A stretch of DNA of 64,000 bases, from the NCBI RefSeq assembly GCF_001696455.1, contig NZ_MAUJ01000002.1, positions 62,001 through 126,000 on the forward strand. The letters run 5' to 3'. The DNA comes from Pseudoalteromonas luteoviolacea. Lineage in GTDB: Bacteria; Pseudomonadota; Gammaproteobacteria; Enterobacterales; Alteromonadaceae. The notes under the pieces were generated by a model that was not told the origin of the DNA, did no database searches, and saw nothing but the letters and a program-made list of their open reading frames with translations. This document shows, piece by piece, positions 33,319-41,705 of this stretch. Every line of letters starts with the position of its first letter. Position 1 is the first letter of the stretch. Position numbers and translations under genes: made by a program.

Positions 33319-33825
33319 ATGAATAAACATTCGGAAAACTCCTCTTATAGAGAGAAACTAATAGAGCACCTGTTTATAGGCGAGTTGTTAAAACTGTCAT
33401 GGAGAGAAAAAGACTGTCGATTAGAAGTGGGTAAACCCGAGATTGGCAATTCATACTATGATGTCATCTTACAAGAGAATAAAGTAGTACGACATGTCCA
33501 GCTAAAAGCTTCATTTATTGGAAGCAAGACCTCACGTCAAAACGTAAACCTAAAACTCGCAGATAAACCCTCAGGTTGTATCATTTGGATTTATTTTGAT
33601 GAAGAAAGCCTTAAGTTAGGTCCTTACTATTTTTTTGGAGATATACCAGGCCAACCGTTACCAAGCCTAAGTGATGCAAACGTTGCAAAACATACAAAAG
33701 GAAACCAGGAAGGCGTTAAAACTGAAAGGCCCAATCTAAGAGTACTCAATAAAGGTAACTTCAAAATATTCGACACTATTGAACAATTGTACGAAGCCCT
33801 GTTCGAAGCCAAAAAAGCCTTTTAG
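33319..33825 (+). CDS. DUF4365-like predicted nuclease, partner of KAP NTPase
   Basis: The 168-residue protein is a likely PD-(D/E)XK-fold nuclease of the DUF4365 type. The active-site pattern is D48 (SYYDVIL), then Q61 and K63 (RHVQLKAS). The segment NLKLADKPSGCIIWIYFDEESLKLGPYYFFGD fits the rest of the fold. It lies 43 bp before the KAP NTPase gene in the same direction, so the pair is probably one operon. Nuclease-plus-KAP pairs fit a phage-defence or conflict role. It is AT-rich relative to the phage genes. The fold is inferred from motifs; activity and target are unknown. Confidence 0.65.
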   Translation: MNKHSENSSYREKLIEHLFIGELLKLSWREKDCRLEVGKPEIGNSYYDVILQENKVVRHVQLKASFIGSKTSRQNVNLKLADKPSGCIIWIYFDEESLKLGPYYFFGDIPGQPLPSLSDANVAKHTKGNQEGVKTERPNLRVLNKGNFKIFDTIEQLYEALFEAKKAF

Positions 33826-33868
33826 GCCGCCAAGCTGATATCCGGAAATTTATTAAAAGGAATAAAAA

Positions 33869-35338
33869 ATGTCTAATAAGCAAGACCCATTTCTAAGTTG
33901 GAAAAAGAAGTACAATTGGGACAATTGTAAGCTTGGAAGCAAAGGTTATGGAGACTTTATATCTTCATATATAAAAGGCCAAACTCAACCGTTGGTTATG
34001 AATTTAAATGGAAGCTGGGGTATAGGAAAGACACACTTTTTAAGACAATTGTATTGCCAGCTAAGATTTGTTGATCAGAACCCTGTCTTTTACATAAATG
34101 CTTGGGAATCTGATTTCAGTAAAGACCCAATGCTTGTAATAATAAATGAAATGATAAGACAGCTTGCTTACATACATGAAGGAGAAGCTGCAGCTCAAGC
34201 TGAGGATGTAATAGCAGACAGACTGAAGTGGCTTTGGAATGTTTCGGCACTAGGTGGAGCAGCGTACCTATCCGGGAAGTTTGAGAACACAGCAATATAT
34301 GAACTAGTAAAAGATAAAGCAACTTTTGATGATACAGGTAAATTGCAAAAAGTTGGGAAAAAACTTTCAGATAACTATATCTATCAGAAGAATGCGTTAG
34401 CCGATATTAAAATGCACTTGACTCACTTTGCAGAGTATTACAAAGACAGAAATATTATCATTCTAGTTGATGAACTAGATAGGTGTAGGCCTAGTTACGC
34501 TATTGAATTTTTAGAGATAGTTAAACATTTATTTGGTATCAAAGGGTTTGTTTTTGTTATGGCAACGGATACTGAACAATTAAGCCACTCAGTACAGGCG
34601 GTATATGGACCTCAGTTCAATGGTGCAGAATATTTATCTCGCTTTTTTACAAGGAGTGCTAGATTACCTGAGCCCAATAAAGTTGAGTTTTCTAGACTGT
34701 TGGTCGATAGCTCAGATAACTTGGACAAAATATATGAGTTGTCCTGGCCATTACTTAAAGAAGATGAGTCTATCAAAGATCATCTATCAAGCGTACTTGC
34801 CTGTATCGGTATTATTTATGGCTTGTCTCTTAGAAGAATGACCCAATTATTCGAAAAATACCAATCAATTATTGTATGTGTTCCTGAAGATGAAAAGTTT
34901 GACTCTTTCTTACTCCTACAATTACTTTGTGAGTACGATCATCCTGACTTCAAGTTTTCGTATGAAAAGAAGAAAACTGAAAAAATTTCTAGAGTAGACC
35001 CTAAAGTTGCAGAAAAGCACAATAAGAATGTAACTTCTAGCAGTAATGATTCAGCAGTCTTTGCGCGCAGTTTATATAAAAACGTCCCACAAAAAGCTAA
35101 TAGTATATCCAGTATGTTTGGCGTAATCTTTGAAATATACAAAAGTAGAACAGCTAGCCAGGGTAAGAGAATCACTATGCCCTATAAAATGCCAGCGCCA
35201 GATGAAATAGAAAAGCCCATAGAGTATGTAAAATATATGTACAATGAAATAACTAATCAGTTTGACCTTCCTGAAGAGTATTGGAATTTAGATAAATACT
35301 TTAATTACGTTGAGCTTGCCAGCTCTATCACCTCATAA
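33869..35338 (+). CDS. KAP-family P-loop NTPase
   Basis: The 489-residue protein has a Walker A motif GSWGIGKT (residues 48-55) and a Walker B region NIIILVDELDRCRPSYAIEFLEIVKHLF, with the DELDRC form diagnostic of KAP NTPases. KAP members often have membrane segments within the NTPase domain; here only a weak one is possible (WNVSALGGAAYLSG, near residues 118-131). The C-terminal half is helical. KAP proteins are found in several anti-phage systems and at the cytosolic membrane face. It is encoded with a DUF4365-like nuclease and ends at a bidirectional terminator. The assignment is strong; the role in defence is inference. Confidence 0.82.
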   Translation: MSNKQDPFLSWKKKYNWDNCKLGSKGYGDFISSYIKGQTQPLVMNLNGSWGIGKTHFLRQLYCQLRFVDQNPVFYINAWESDFSKDPMLVIINEMIRQLAYIHEGEAAAQAEDVIADRLKWLWNVSALGGAAYLSGKFENTAIYELVKDKATFDDTGKLQKVGKKLSDNYIYQKNALADIKMHLTHFAEYYKDRNIIILVDELDRCRPSYAIEFLEIVKHLFGIKGFVFVMATDTEQLSHSVQAVYGPQFNGAEYLSRFFTRSARLPEPNKVEFSRLLVDSSDNLDKIYELSWPLLKEDESIKDHLSSVLACIGIIYGLSLRRMTQLFEKYQSIIVCVPEDEKFDSFLLLQLLCEYDHPDFKFSYEKKKTEKISRVDPKVAEKHNKNVTSSSNDSAVFARSLYKNVPQKANSISSMFGVIFEIYKSRTASQGKRITMPYKMPAPDEIEKPIEYVKYMYNEITNQFDLPEEYWNLDKYFNYVELASSITS

Positions 35339-35347
35339 ATGGAATAT

Positions 35348-35369
35348 AAGGCGATCATACGATCGCCTT
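35348..35369. terminator. Bidirectional terminator between convergent operons
   Basis: A 9-bp perfect stem (AAGGCGATC / GATCGCCTT) with a 4-nt loop lies between the convergent KAP gene and the sensor operon. On the plus strand T-rich sequence follows. It overlaps the stop codon of the minus-strand gene at 35355. Confidence 0.75.
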
Positions 35370-36623
35370 TGCTGCTTCTTGAAGTGCTGTGAACAATAGA
35401 TTGCCACTGGCCCCATACATAGAGTTTTCCATCAAATCAATTAATGATTTAGAAGTTGAAGGAGATTGCTTGCAAATCAAAGTAGCGACTTCTTCTGCTT
35501 TTTTTGGTGATAGGGTATTTGTTTCTAAAGTTTCTTTAAGATCTATTAGCAGAAGTTGAGTATCACTAGAGCTTTCTAACGACGCAATTAATCCATCCAA
35601 AGTTTTATTATTTTGGTTAACTTGCGCACTCATTAGCCCGACTTGAGATTGAGTTGTTTTTTGACTCTGACCAGTTAGAGACTGCTGATTAGCAAATAGC
35701 TCCGTTAAGCTATTTACTTTCTGTTCCAAAGACTCAACCCTGTCTTTATAGTCATTTACTCTTTCTGAATGTCGAGCTTGCTCAATCTGTAGTAAAGAGT
35801 TTGTATGCCTAATCTCCATATTTGCCATTTCTAACTTGTGACTTAACTGCTGAATATGAAGGTCATTATCTAATAACTCTCTCGGGTCTGCTTTATTGAT
35901 TACTACCAATGAATATGTCTCAAGAGCACGTTCAACAATATCAATACTGCCACAGGGAAGTGATACTATCATTCTAACTTTCGAACCTTCCTGTTCAATA
36001 CTAACTGTAGCTTGAACATCAGGATATTTTTGCCGCAATACTTCTGAGAAATACGATAAAATATTAACACCAGATTGATAATACTCTGGTGGGAATTCGA
36101 GCTGTTTTGTTATTTCGTTTTGCTTCTCTACCGTGTCTATATGCTGGATTTCTAATTCACTCTTCGTAAAGCTGTAGCCAAGTATGAACACAGTAACAGG
36201 AACTAAAGAGAACTTTAAAAAATCCCTAATCTCTTCAACACGTTGTTCAAAGCTCTTATAGAACATTTCTTCAAGAGAGGCAAAAGTGCTCGAATCTTGG
36301 ACTAACTCATCACAAATTAAAAAAGAAAAGACATTAAACTGGTGCCGTTGATATCCAGTAATAACGGAACTTTGAATTATGTTATTTACTTCAAATGTTG
36401 ACGGGACAGTTATTATATTTGCGCCTATTAATTTTTTAACGTCTTCAATCAAACCCGCTTCTAACATCTTAGACCTAAGAATCTTTTCATTATCTATTGT
36501 CATGTTTGAAGAACTTATACCATCTATCTTAGAGAGTAACTTTTCATACTCTCTATATAATTTGCTCTCATCTTCAATTTCAATACGTGAAATATTGAAA
36601 GCTGCTACTTTATTTATATACAT
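35355..36623 (-). CDS. Coiled-coil protein of the repressor-sensor operon
   Basis: The 422-residue protein is of no family I can name. It begins 3 bp after the sensor gene stop, so the two are tightly coupled. Residues 1-130 are mixed helical. A hydrophobic segment near 141-156 (LKFSLVPVTVFILGYSF) could be a membrane or buried helix. A compact alpha/beta segment follows (about 185-245: PPEYYQSGVNILSYFSEVLRQ.. VSIEQEGSKVRMIVSLPCG), then a coiled coil (about 255-330) and a helical end. The middle segment looks like a conserved small domain used in bacterial signalling or conflict proteins, but I cannot name it. It is the last gene of the operon and could be the output or effector. Confidence 0.55.
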   Translation of the reverse strand: MYINKVAAFNISRIEIEDESKLYREYEKLLSKIDGISSSNMTIDNEKILRSKMLEAGLIEDVKKLIGANIITVPSTFEVNNIIQSSVITGYQRHQFNVFSFLICDELVQDSSTFASLEEMFYKSFEQRVEEIRDFLKFSLVPVTVFILGYSFTKSELEIQHIDTVEKQNEITKQLEFPPEYYQSGVNILSYFSEVLRQKYPDVQATVSIEQEGSKVRMIVSLPCGSIDIVERALETYSLVVINKADPRELLDNDLHIQQLSHKLEMANMEIRHTNSLLQIEQARHSERVNDYKDRVESLEQKVNSLTELFANQQSLTGQSQKTTQSQVGLMSAQVNQNNKTLDGLIASLESSSDTQLLLIDLKETLETNTLSPKKAEEVATLICKQSPSTSKSLIDLMENSMYGASGNLLFTALQEAAKAIV

Positions 36624-36626
36624 AAA

Positions 36627-39317
36627 CTACATCCTTTCCCTAATCTCTCTCTCAATATCTTCCTTACTCTTTCTATCTCTTTCAATGAGCGGGAAGACGA
36701 CCTGAATCTTAGTACCTTTGCGCGACGACTTAAGCTTAAACTTGGTTTTGTATGACTTGGCTACATCGCTCATTTTGTATAGGCCTTCGCCGAAGTGGAG
36801 GCGAGAACGTAGCGGTATGCCAATGCCGTCGTCTTCAATGTTTACGTGAATTTTAGATCTAAGCTTGTGCACGAATACGTTAACCTCAGCGCCTTCTGAG
36901 TGATGCACAGCGTTATGAAGTCCGTGATAAACAACAGCGTAAATGTCGCGCTCTAGCTGCGGCTCTAGCTTTACGTTACCGATTACTGTTTCAAAGTTAA
37001 CTTTAATTTTTGCCTGCAAGCTAGACTGCATTTGAAGTAAGTCTAAGCCAGCAAGTAACCTTTGCTCGCCAAGATAAGGGCCGTTATTAACTATGGGCGC
37101 TACCAGCTCAGATATTTTATCTAGCTTAACTAAGCCCTCAGTAAACATAGTGTCGTCACCGGAGCTAATAAGTACTTTAGCTTGTTCGTTTAACAGGGCT
37201 ACTTGGCCAACGTTACTACTTTGGCGCTTGTATTCATTCTGGCGGTAAACTCTTCTGAATGATTGAATCCAAAAGTAGGTATAAAACGCTATCGCTGCCA
37301 CCACAAACACCGCAATTGCAAAGTAAACACTGATTGCCTTTGGTGAGTTATACCACTCAGAGCGCACCTTAAACTCATATGTTGTTGGTTCGCTTACTGT
37401 GTTACCGAGTACTTGGCGGAATTGAATTTGGTAGCTATTTGGCTTTAGGCCGTTTAAGTGCAGCTCGGCGCTATTAATAGGACGCCACTCACTGCCATTA
37501 AATTGATACTCAAAGTACACTCCTTCATTGTTTGCGTACTGAAGGTTTGAAACAGACACAACCATCCATTCGCGATTTTCAATTTCGAGCGCATCATCTT
37601 TAAAATGAATGCCACTTGGCGTTTGTATAAAGCTCACTACCGGTGGCGCTAATTCGTGAAACTGTGTTTCGGTTAATTCTATAAACGCTTTGTCGCTAAT
37701 CGCGATAAACTGGTCATCAACAATTCGTAAGCTGCCAACAATAAAGGAGTGGTTTTGCGTTTCTCTAATAAGCCTTGTAGCGTTGTATTCACTACTAAAC
37801 ACATGTATTCCGTTGTTGGTTAATAAGTACAGCTTGTCTCTTGCTTCGACTATTTCTCGAATATGCGAAGGAGAGGGGATCTTAGTCCATTCATTGTTGT
37901 TTCTAACTAACAGCCCATCACCATATGTAGACATATACAATTGGTCGTTTAACTCTGCTGCATCGGTGACTTTATGGTTGCCCTGGTACAACTGAGAAAC
38001 CCCATTTTTGCCTACAACTTTATCCAGGCCTGCGGCAGTACTAATGTAAATATCGCTACCAATTTGGGTCACGTTTAGGACTTCTTCACTGATCAAAACA
38101 GAGTTGATGGCATTAAAATCTTCATACTCAAGCTTCGCGTTGAGACCAACAATTGCGTCATCATTAGTCGCCAAATAGAGCTTTTCATCAATCACGGATG
38201 AATTTAAAACGTAGCCAGCATATATCTTGTCTACCGTTTTAAGCTCTGGAGATACAGCAAACGAGCCAATACTAGTAGATACAATCAACTTTCCTGCAAA
38301 GTAAGAAAACGCGGTAACTTCAAACTCTTTACCATGGCCAATCGCATCATTTACCCAAGTTACAGGCTCTTCATCTACATAAATGCCTTTCGTACTGCCA
38401 ATCCACCAACTTTTGCCCACACGCTCAATTAGGTTGTAAGCAGAGCCAAGCCTCAATGGTGTGGTACGGCTGCTACCTTCAACAACCCCAAATTCATTGA
38501 TGTTTAAACCCCAAAGTTGTTGGCTCTTATCAGCAAAAAGTGAAAGGTAAGATTTACTCGTTGAGCTAATGTCTGATCTGGTTTTTTCTAACGTAGAAAG
38601 CGCTACTTCGTTTACTGTGTCTCGGTCTGTGTAGTAAACAAAATAAGGGGGAACGTAAGTTAAATTACTCGCGTTAGAAATCTTATCGTTTACTAGGGTA
38701 GTGTCTTGAAGGTGTGAATAATACCCTAGGTGATCATTAGCAAAGTAAACGGCACCGTGTGGGGTGACTTCTAAGTTACCTTTATTTACTTGCTTTGGTA
38801 CTACGTTTTCAGCGTCTACTCGTTTTATGTGGTACAAGCCATCATTGGCTAATGCATATACACTTTCGTATCCGGTATCAATATCAAGGATATGCTCTTT
38901 ACCAGACAACCTAACCGAAAACGTGCCTGTCACTAAGTCGTACTCAGTGATTCGATTACGTTCTTGCGCAAATAATGAGTCTTTGGTGATCTCGATGTTA
39001 GTCGCAGTCGTTTCTGCAAACTTTTCAGAGTTAAGCGTTTTAAGATCAATCGACCAAACCTGCCCAGATGTATATAAAACATAGGCTACGTCGGTTTTGC
39101 TGATCTCAATGTCATTAGCCAGCCCTTTAGGTAAATCTGAAAATTCACTTAAGTTTAAAATATGCTGACCATCGTATCTCAACAACCCTTTATGAGATGG
39201 AAAGTAAATAAAGTTTTTGCTGTCTTGAGCTACGCTGCTTAAATGCTCTAAATCCAACGCGCAGGCTAAGCCACTTTGCATTGCTAGCGCTGCAATTATT
39301 GTCCTTGCTGGTAACAT
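36627..39317 (-). CDS. Membrane sensor: beta-propeller, Y_Y_Y-type domain, GHKL ATPase
   Basis: The 896-residue protein has a signal peptide (MLPARTIIAALAMQSGLACAL), a large periplasmic region of repeated short strands of two-component-propeller type (to about residue 580), a Y_Y_Y-like Ig domain (EYQFNGSEWRPINSAELHLNGLKPNSYQIQFR), one membrane helix (about 683-706), and a cytosolic GHKL ATPase domain. The N box (VVYHGLHNAVHHSEG) and G1 box (DDGIGIP) are present. I see no clear phosphoacceptor His box of the HisKA or HisKA_3 type in the linker, so this may not phosphorylate a response regulator in the normal way, and no response-regulator gene lies nearby. It is co-directional with the phage repressor and an exported protein gene, which is unusual for this kind of sensor. 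Confidence 0.8.
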   Translation of the reverse strand: MLPARTIIAALAMQSGLACALDLEHLSSVAQDSKNFIYFPSHKGLLRYDGQHILNLSEFSDLPKGLANDIEISKTDVAYVLYTSGQVWSIDLKTLNSEKFAETTATNIEITKDSLFAQERNRITEYDLVTGTFSVRLSGKEHILDIDTGYESVYALANDGLYHIKRVDAENVVPKQVNKGNLEVTPHGAVYFANDHLGYYSHLQDTTLVNDKISNASNLTYVPPYFVYYTDRDTVNEVALSTLEKTRSDISSTSKSYLSLFADKSQQLWGLNINEFGVVEGSSRTTPLRLGSAYNLIERVGKSWWIGSTKGIYVDEEPVTWVNDAIGHGKEFEVTAFSYFAGKLIVSTSIGSFAVSPELKTVDKIYAGYVLNSSVIDEKLYLATNDDAIVGLNAKLEYEDFNAINSVLISEEVLNVTQIGSDIYISTAAGLDKVVGKNGVSQLYQGNHKVTDAAELNDQLYMSTYGDGLLVRNNNEWTKIPSPSHIREIVEARDKLYLLTNNGIHVFSSEYNATRLIRETQNHSFIVGSLRIVDDQFIAISDKAFIELTETQFHELAPPVVSFIQTPSGIHFKDDALEIENREWMVVSVSNLQYANNEGVYFEYQFNGSEWRPINSAELHLNGLKPNSYQIQFRQVLGNTVSEPTTYEFKVRSEWYNSPKAISVYFAIAVFVVAAIAFYTYFWIQSFRRVYRQNEYKRQSSNVGQVALLNEQAKVLISSGDDTMFTEGLVKLDKISELVAPIVNNGPYLGEQRLLAGLDLLQMQSSLQAKIKVNFETVIGNVKLEPQLERDIYAVVYHGLHNAVHHSEGAEVNVFVHKLRSKIHVNIEDDGIGIPLRSRLHFGEGLYKMSDVAKSYKTKFKLKSSRKGTKIQVVFPLIERDRKSKEDIEREIRERM

Positions 39318-39340
39318 CGCTAAGAATTCCTTCCTGCTAA

Positions 39341-39358
39341 GGGGTGAACCTTCACCCC
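39341..39358 (-). other. Hairpin between exported-protein and sensor genes
   Basis: A 7-bp perfect stem (GGGGTGA / TCACCCC) with a 4-nt loop lies in the 50-bp gap between genes, upstream of the sensor's ribosome site (AGGAAGGAA). No T-run follows on the minus strand, so it is more likely an RNA element that sets sensor expression than a terminator. Confidence 0.6.
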
Positions 39359-39367
39359 ATAAATGCG

Positions 39368-39889
39368 TTATTGAACCTGTTGAGAATTATGGTTTCTTAC
39401 ACCACAACCAGCCAATACTACAGGTATTTGCGGTTTAGTTTCTGATGCTTGGTCCAAACTATTTGTTTCACTTATACTAACACGTGATAATAAATTGTTA
39501 AGTTTATTCGCTTTATTTGGTTTCCAATTGATGTCTTGCTCTCGTGGAGCGAGGATAAATAGGTAAGTTGGTTTGCGTGGGTCCGAGGCATTTTGCTTAG
39601 TTTGCCAGGTATCCATAACCGCTTGGCCAGCGGCTTCGCCGTAAAGGTGGGTGTATGCAGCAGCAATTAACTTAGCGCCAGAGTCGCTCATTACCATAAC
39701 TGCGGTGTTTTGGTAGTCGCTACCACAATCAAACGACACATCCACATTGAGTGTGCTGCCATCTGGTAGTAACAAATCGGTATTCATATGCTGTACACGA
39801 GCTCTGTCTGGTAACGGTTCTAGAGCGAGAGAGGTGGCAGACAGCAATCCAAACGCGAGCATTGCTGTGGCAAGTTTTGTTTTAATCAT
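39368..39889 (-). CDS. Exported protein of the repressor-sensor operon
   Basis: The 173-residue protein has a clear signal peptide (MIKTKLATAMLAFGLLSATSLAL, cleavage after Ala-Leu-Ala or nearby). The mature part has two Cys (FDCGSD, LAGCGV) that could form a disulphide. It begins 10 bp after the repressor stop, and its own stop is 50 bp before the sensor start. No family is recognised. Its position suggests a periplasmic partner or ligand-binding subunit for the sensor's propeller domain. This is inference from the operon and not from any motif. Confidence 0.65.
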   Translation of the reverse strand: MIKTKLATAMLAFGLLSATSLALEPLPDRARVQHMNTDLLLPDGSTLNVDVSFDCGSDYQNTAVMVMSDSGAKLIAAAYTHLYGEAAGQAVMDTWQTKQNASDPRKPTYLFILAPREQDINWKPNKANKLNNLLSRVSISETNSLDQASETKPQIPVVLAGCGVRNHNSQQVQ

Positions 39890-39899
39890 AATCTATCCT

Positions 39900-40391
39900 T
39901 TAAAAGGCCATATAGAGCGCTCCTTCCGCAATGGTTTTAACCATGACTTCGTTAAAGTTATGCTCAAATGTTTTTTCGATTAACATTGGCCTTAACTTTT
40001 TACGGATCAGAAGTTCACGCTCTGCATCCAAGTTTTTAGGGTAAAGTAAATCATCTATTATCTGTTCAACAAGCGCGATTGCAGCTAGCGCATCTTCAGC
40101 ACTATTTCTGCTTACTTCTTCACTCTTTGTTGGTTCTTTTTCTTCCGTAGAGCTACTGCCAGATGCTTGGTCTACTTCAATGCCAAACACCTCATCCAAG
40201 GAAATTTTTTCTTTCTTACACATGCTCACAATCGCTGCGTAAGGCAAAGAACGCTTTTTCTTAGCCATTGCAATTACGCTATGTGAAAGCCCAAGCTTCA
40301 TTGATAAAGCTCTATCGCTTTTAACAGCAAATCTTTTTTGAAGTCGATCTACAACTTCTTCAATTTCCAAATCGATACTATCGTCTATCAT
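39900..40391 (-). CDS. Prophage repressor (CI-like, no S24 domain)
   Basis: The 163-residue protein has an N-terminal helix-turn-helix (about residues 18-60: SDRALSMKLGLSHSVIAMAKKKRSLPYAAIVSMCKKEKISLDEVFG) of the CI-repressor N-terminal type. The C-terminal half is a helical region (KNLDAERELLIRKKLRPMLIEKTFEHNFNEVMVKTIAEG) with none of the Ser/Lys protease motifs of LexA/CI, so RecA-driven self-cleavage is unlikely. It is divergent from the Ner/Cro-like gene across a 142-bp region with operator-like repeats, the standard Mu-type immunity layout. It is the first gene of a leftward operon with an exported protein, a membrane sensor and a coiled-coil protein. Confidence 0.8.
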   Translation of the reverse strand: MIDDSIDLEIEEVVDRLQKRFAVKSDRALSMKLGLSHSVIAMAKKKRSLPYAAIVSMCKKEKISLDEVFGIEVDQASGSSSTEEKEPTKSEEVSRNSAEDALAAIALVEQIIDDLLYPKNLDAERELLIRKKLRPMLIEKTFEHNFNEVMVKTIAEGALYMAF

Positions 40392-40533
40392 ATTTAACAG
40401 TCAATATCTTTTTTATTTAACGATAAAAGTTTTGCTTGAATATTGACATCTGATTTATTTACCACTAGCTTGATAAAAAAACAAACGTATATAATATTTA
40501 GCGAAACAAAACACACTATAAGGTAAATCTATC
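40392..40533. promoter_or_regulatory. Immunity region: divergent promoters and operator
   Basis: An inverted pair, GTCAATATC (40400-40408) and AATATTGAC (40439-40447), gives a likely repressor operator. A rightward promoter is plausible at TTGATA (40470-40475) and TAATAT (40492-40497) with 16-bp spacing, driving the early genes. The start of the Ner-like gene is 36 bp downstream. The leftward promoter for the repressor operon should lie within the operator pair but I cannot place its boxes with confidence. Confidence 0.65.
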
Positions 40534-40848
40534 ATGACAAAGAAAAAAATGACATTTGAAGCCATCAAGAAAGAGCTTATTGCCAAAGATATTCAATTCT
40601 CTGATATAGCAAAAGCAGTTGATGTTACTCCTAGTCACGTATCTAACGTGGCAAGAGGCAGTGCTACATCTATGCATATCGCGAAGGCAATATCTTTATC
40701 TTTGGGGAAACCTTTAGAACATGTATTTGGAGAGGACTACTCCCATACCAAAAAACGTGGACCTAAAGACCGCACTCAAAGACGCAATCAAATTGTTGAA
40801 GCTCTTCAAGCTGGTAAGCCAGTGCCAAGCCCAAGCATGAACCTATAG
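40534..40848 (+). CDS. Ner/Cro-like DNA-binding early protein
   Basis: The 104-residue protein has a helix-turn-helix (FSDIAKAVDVTPSHVSNVARGSATSMHIAKAISLSLGKPLEHVFG) and a basic C-terminal tail (KKRGPKDRTQRRNQIV). It is the first gene of the early operon, facing away from the repressor. In Mu, Ner at this position turns down both the repressor and early promoters. Its HTH resembles transcription factors of the winged or Nlp type more than CI. The role is inferred from position and motif. Confidence 0.8.
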   Translation: MTKKKMTFEAIKKELIAKDIQFSDIAKAVDVTPSHVSNVARGSATSMHIAKAISLSLGKPLEHVFGEDYSHTKKRGPKDRTQRRNQIVEALQAGKPVPSPSMNL

Positions 40849-40886
40849 AACTACCAAGTCTAGGTTAATTTAAGGAGATTTTTACC

Positions 40887-41309
40887 ATGTCTGAGAACCA
40901 AGATCCCATCAACATTTTAGATAGTGAGATACCGCCTGATTGCGAAATTCTCCACCACTTTAGCCAGTGCGTGAATGCATGTATGCGTAGGTGTGGTTTT
41001 ACTCGTCAAGGCTTGGCGCGGCGCATGAATGAAGCTTTAAAAGTAGAAGTAGTAGAGGTTGACGAAGGAAAGCTTAATAAGTGGTTTGCACCAAGCCAAC
41101 CTGCATCGATGCCTATACAGTACCTACCAGCTTTATGTTGGGCGATTAAAAGTGTAGAGCCTGCCAATGTACTGCTCATGCCACTGATGTATAGCGCTTC
41201 AGACGAACGTGCCAAAAAACTGCAAGAAGCCTCAGAGTGTGAGGTGCAAATGCGCGAACTGAAAGATAAGCGCGAATCCATTCTCGAAGAAGTCAAAATA
41301 AAAACCTAA
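40887..41309 (+). CDS. Early phage protein, HTH-like (unknown role)
   Basis: The 140-residue protein has a helical segment FTRQGLARRMNEALKVEVVEVDEGKLNKWFAPSQ that reads as a phage-type HTH, with typical GLARRMNE. The C-terminus is a Lys/Glu helix (SECEVQMRELKDKRESILEEVKIKT). In Mu-like phages the genes between ner and A are small, poorly known DNA-binding proteins. It has a good ribosome site (AAGGAG) 8 nt upstream. Confidence 0.65.
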   Translation: MSENQDPINILDSEIPPDCEILHHFSQCVNACMRRCGFTRQGLARRMNEALKVEVVEVDEGKLNKWFAPSQPASMPIQYLPALCWAIKSVEPANVLLMPLMYSASDERAKKLQEASECEVQMRELKDKRESILEEVKIKT

Positions 41310-41369
41310 TTTCGGAGCTTAAAACCATGCCTATCAAAGACCAAGATCTACCTGAAATCCGGAGTTTTT

Positions 41370-41705
41370 ATGCGTAACCAAGAACTGGCTGAGTTAGTAA
41401 ATGACGAGTCTCAAGATGAGGTCAATCATCAGATTGCTCAAATTGATTCTCCGCTAAATATTGTGATGCCAAACACTATTGAAGAGTGTATGGACAGAGT
41501 TGTTCATTTAGCAAATCGTCAGTTCTGCGATGCGGCCGAGATGGGTTTTATATTGCTTCAAGTGAAATCCGAGACAGAACATGGAATGTTTTACTCACTT
41601 TTAAATGAGCGAAAGATCCATAAGCGTACGGCCCAAAGAGCTATGGCAGTCGCCAAAATGCTTCAAGCATTGCCAAAACGCAATGCGACACCGTGTCGCT
41701 TTTAA
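41370..41705 (+). CDS. DUF3102 protein, N-terminal part (frameshifted)
   Basis: The 111 codons hold the start of a DUF3102 protein: MPNTIEECMDRVVHLANRQF.. EMGFILLQVKSE.. ERKIHKRTAQRAMAVAKMLQALPKRNATP. After NATP the frame gives CRF and stops, but the neighbouring frame continues the protein as VSLLNFSQKQLTEL. One base is missing between ACC and GTG near 41692. DUF3102 proteins are common early genes of Mu-like phages and contain a helical, probable DNA-associated domain. A natural joined product of about 305 residues is expected. Confidence 0.75.
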   Translation: MRNQELAELVNDESQDEVNHQIAQIDSPLNIVMPNTIEECMDRVVHLANRQFCDAAEMGFILLQVKSETEHGMFYSLLNERKIHKRTAQRAMAVAKMLQALPKRNATPCRF

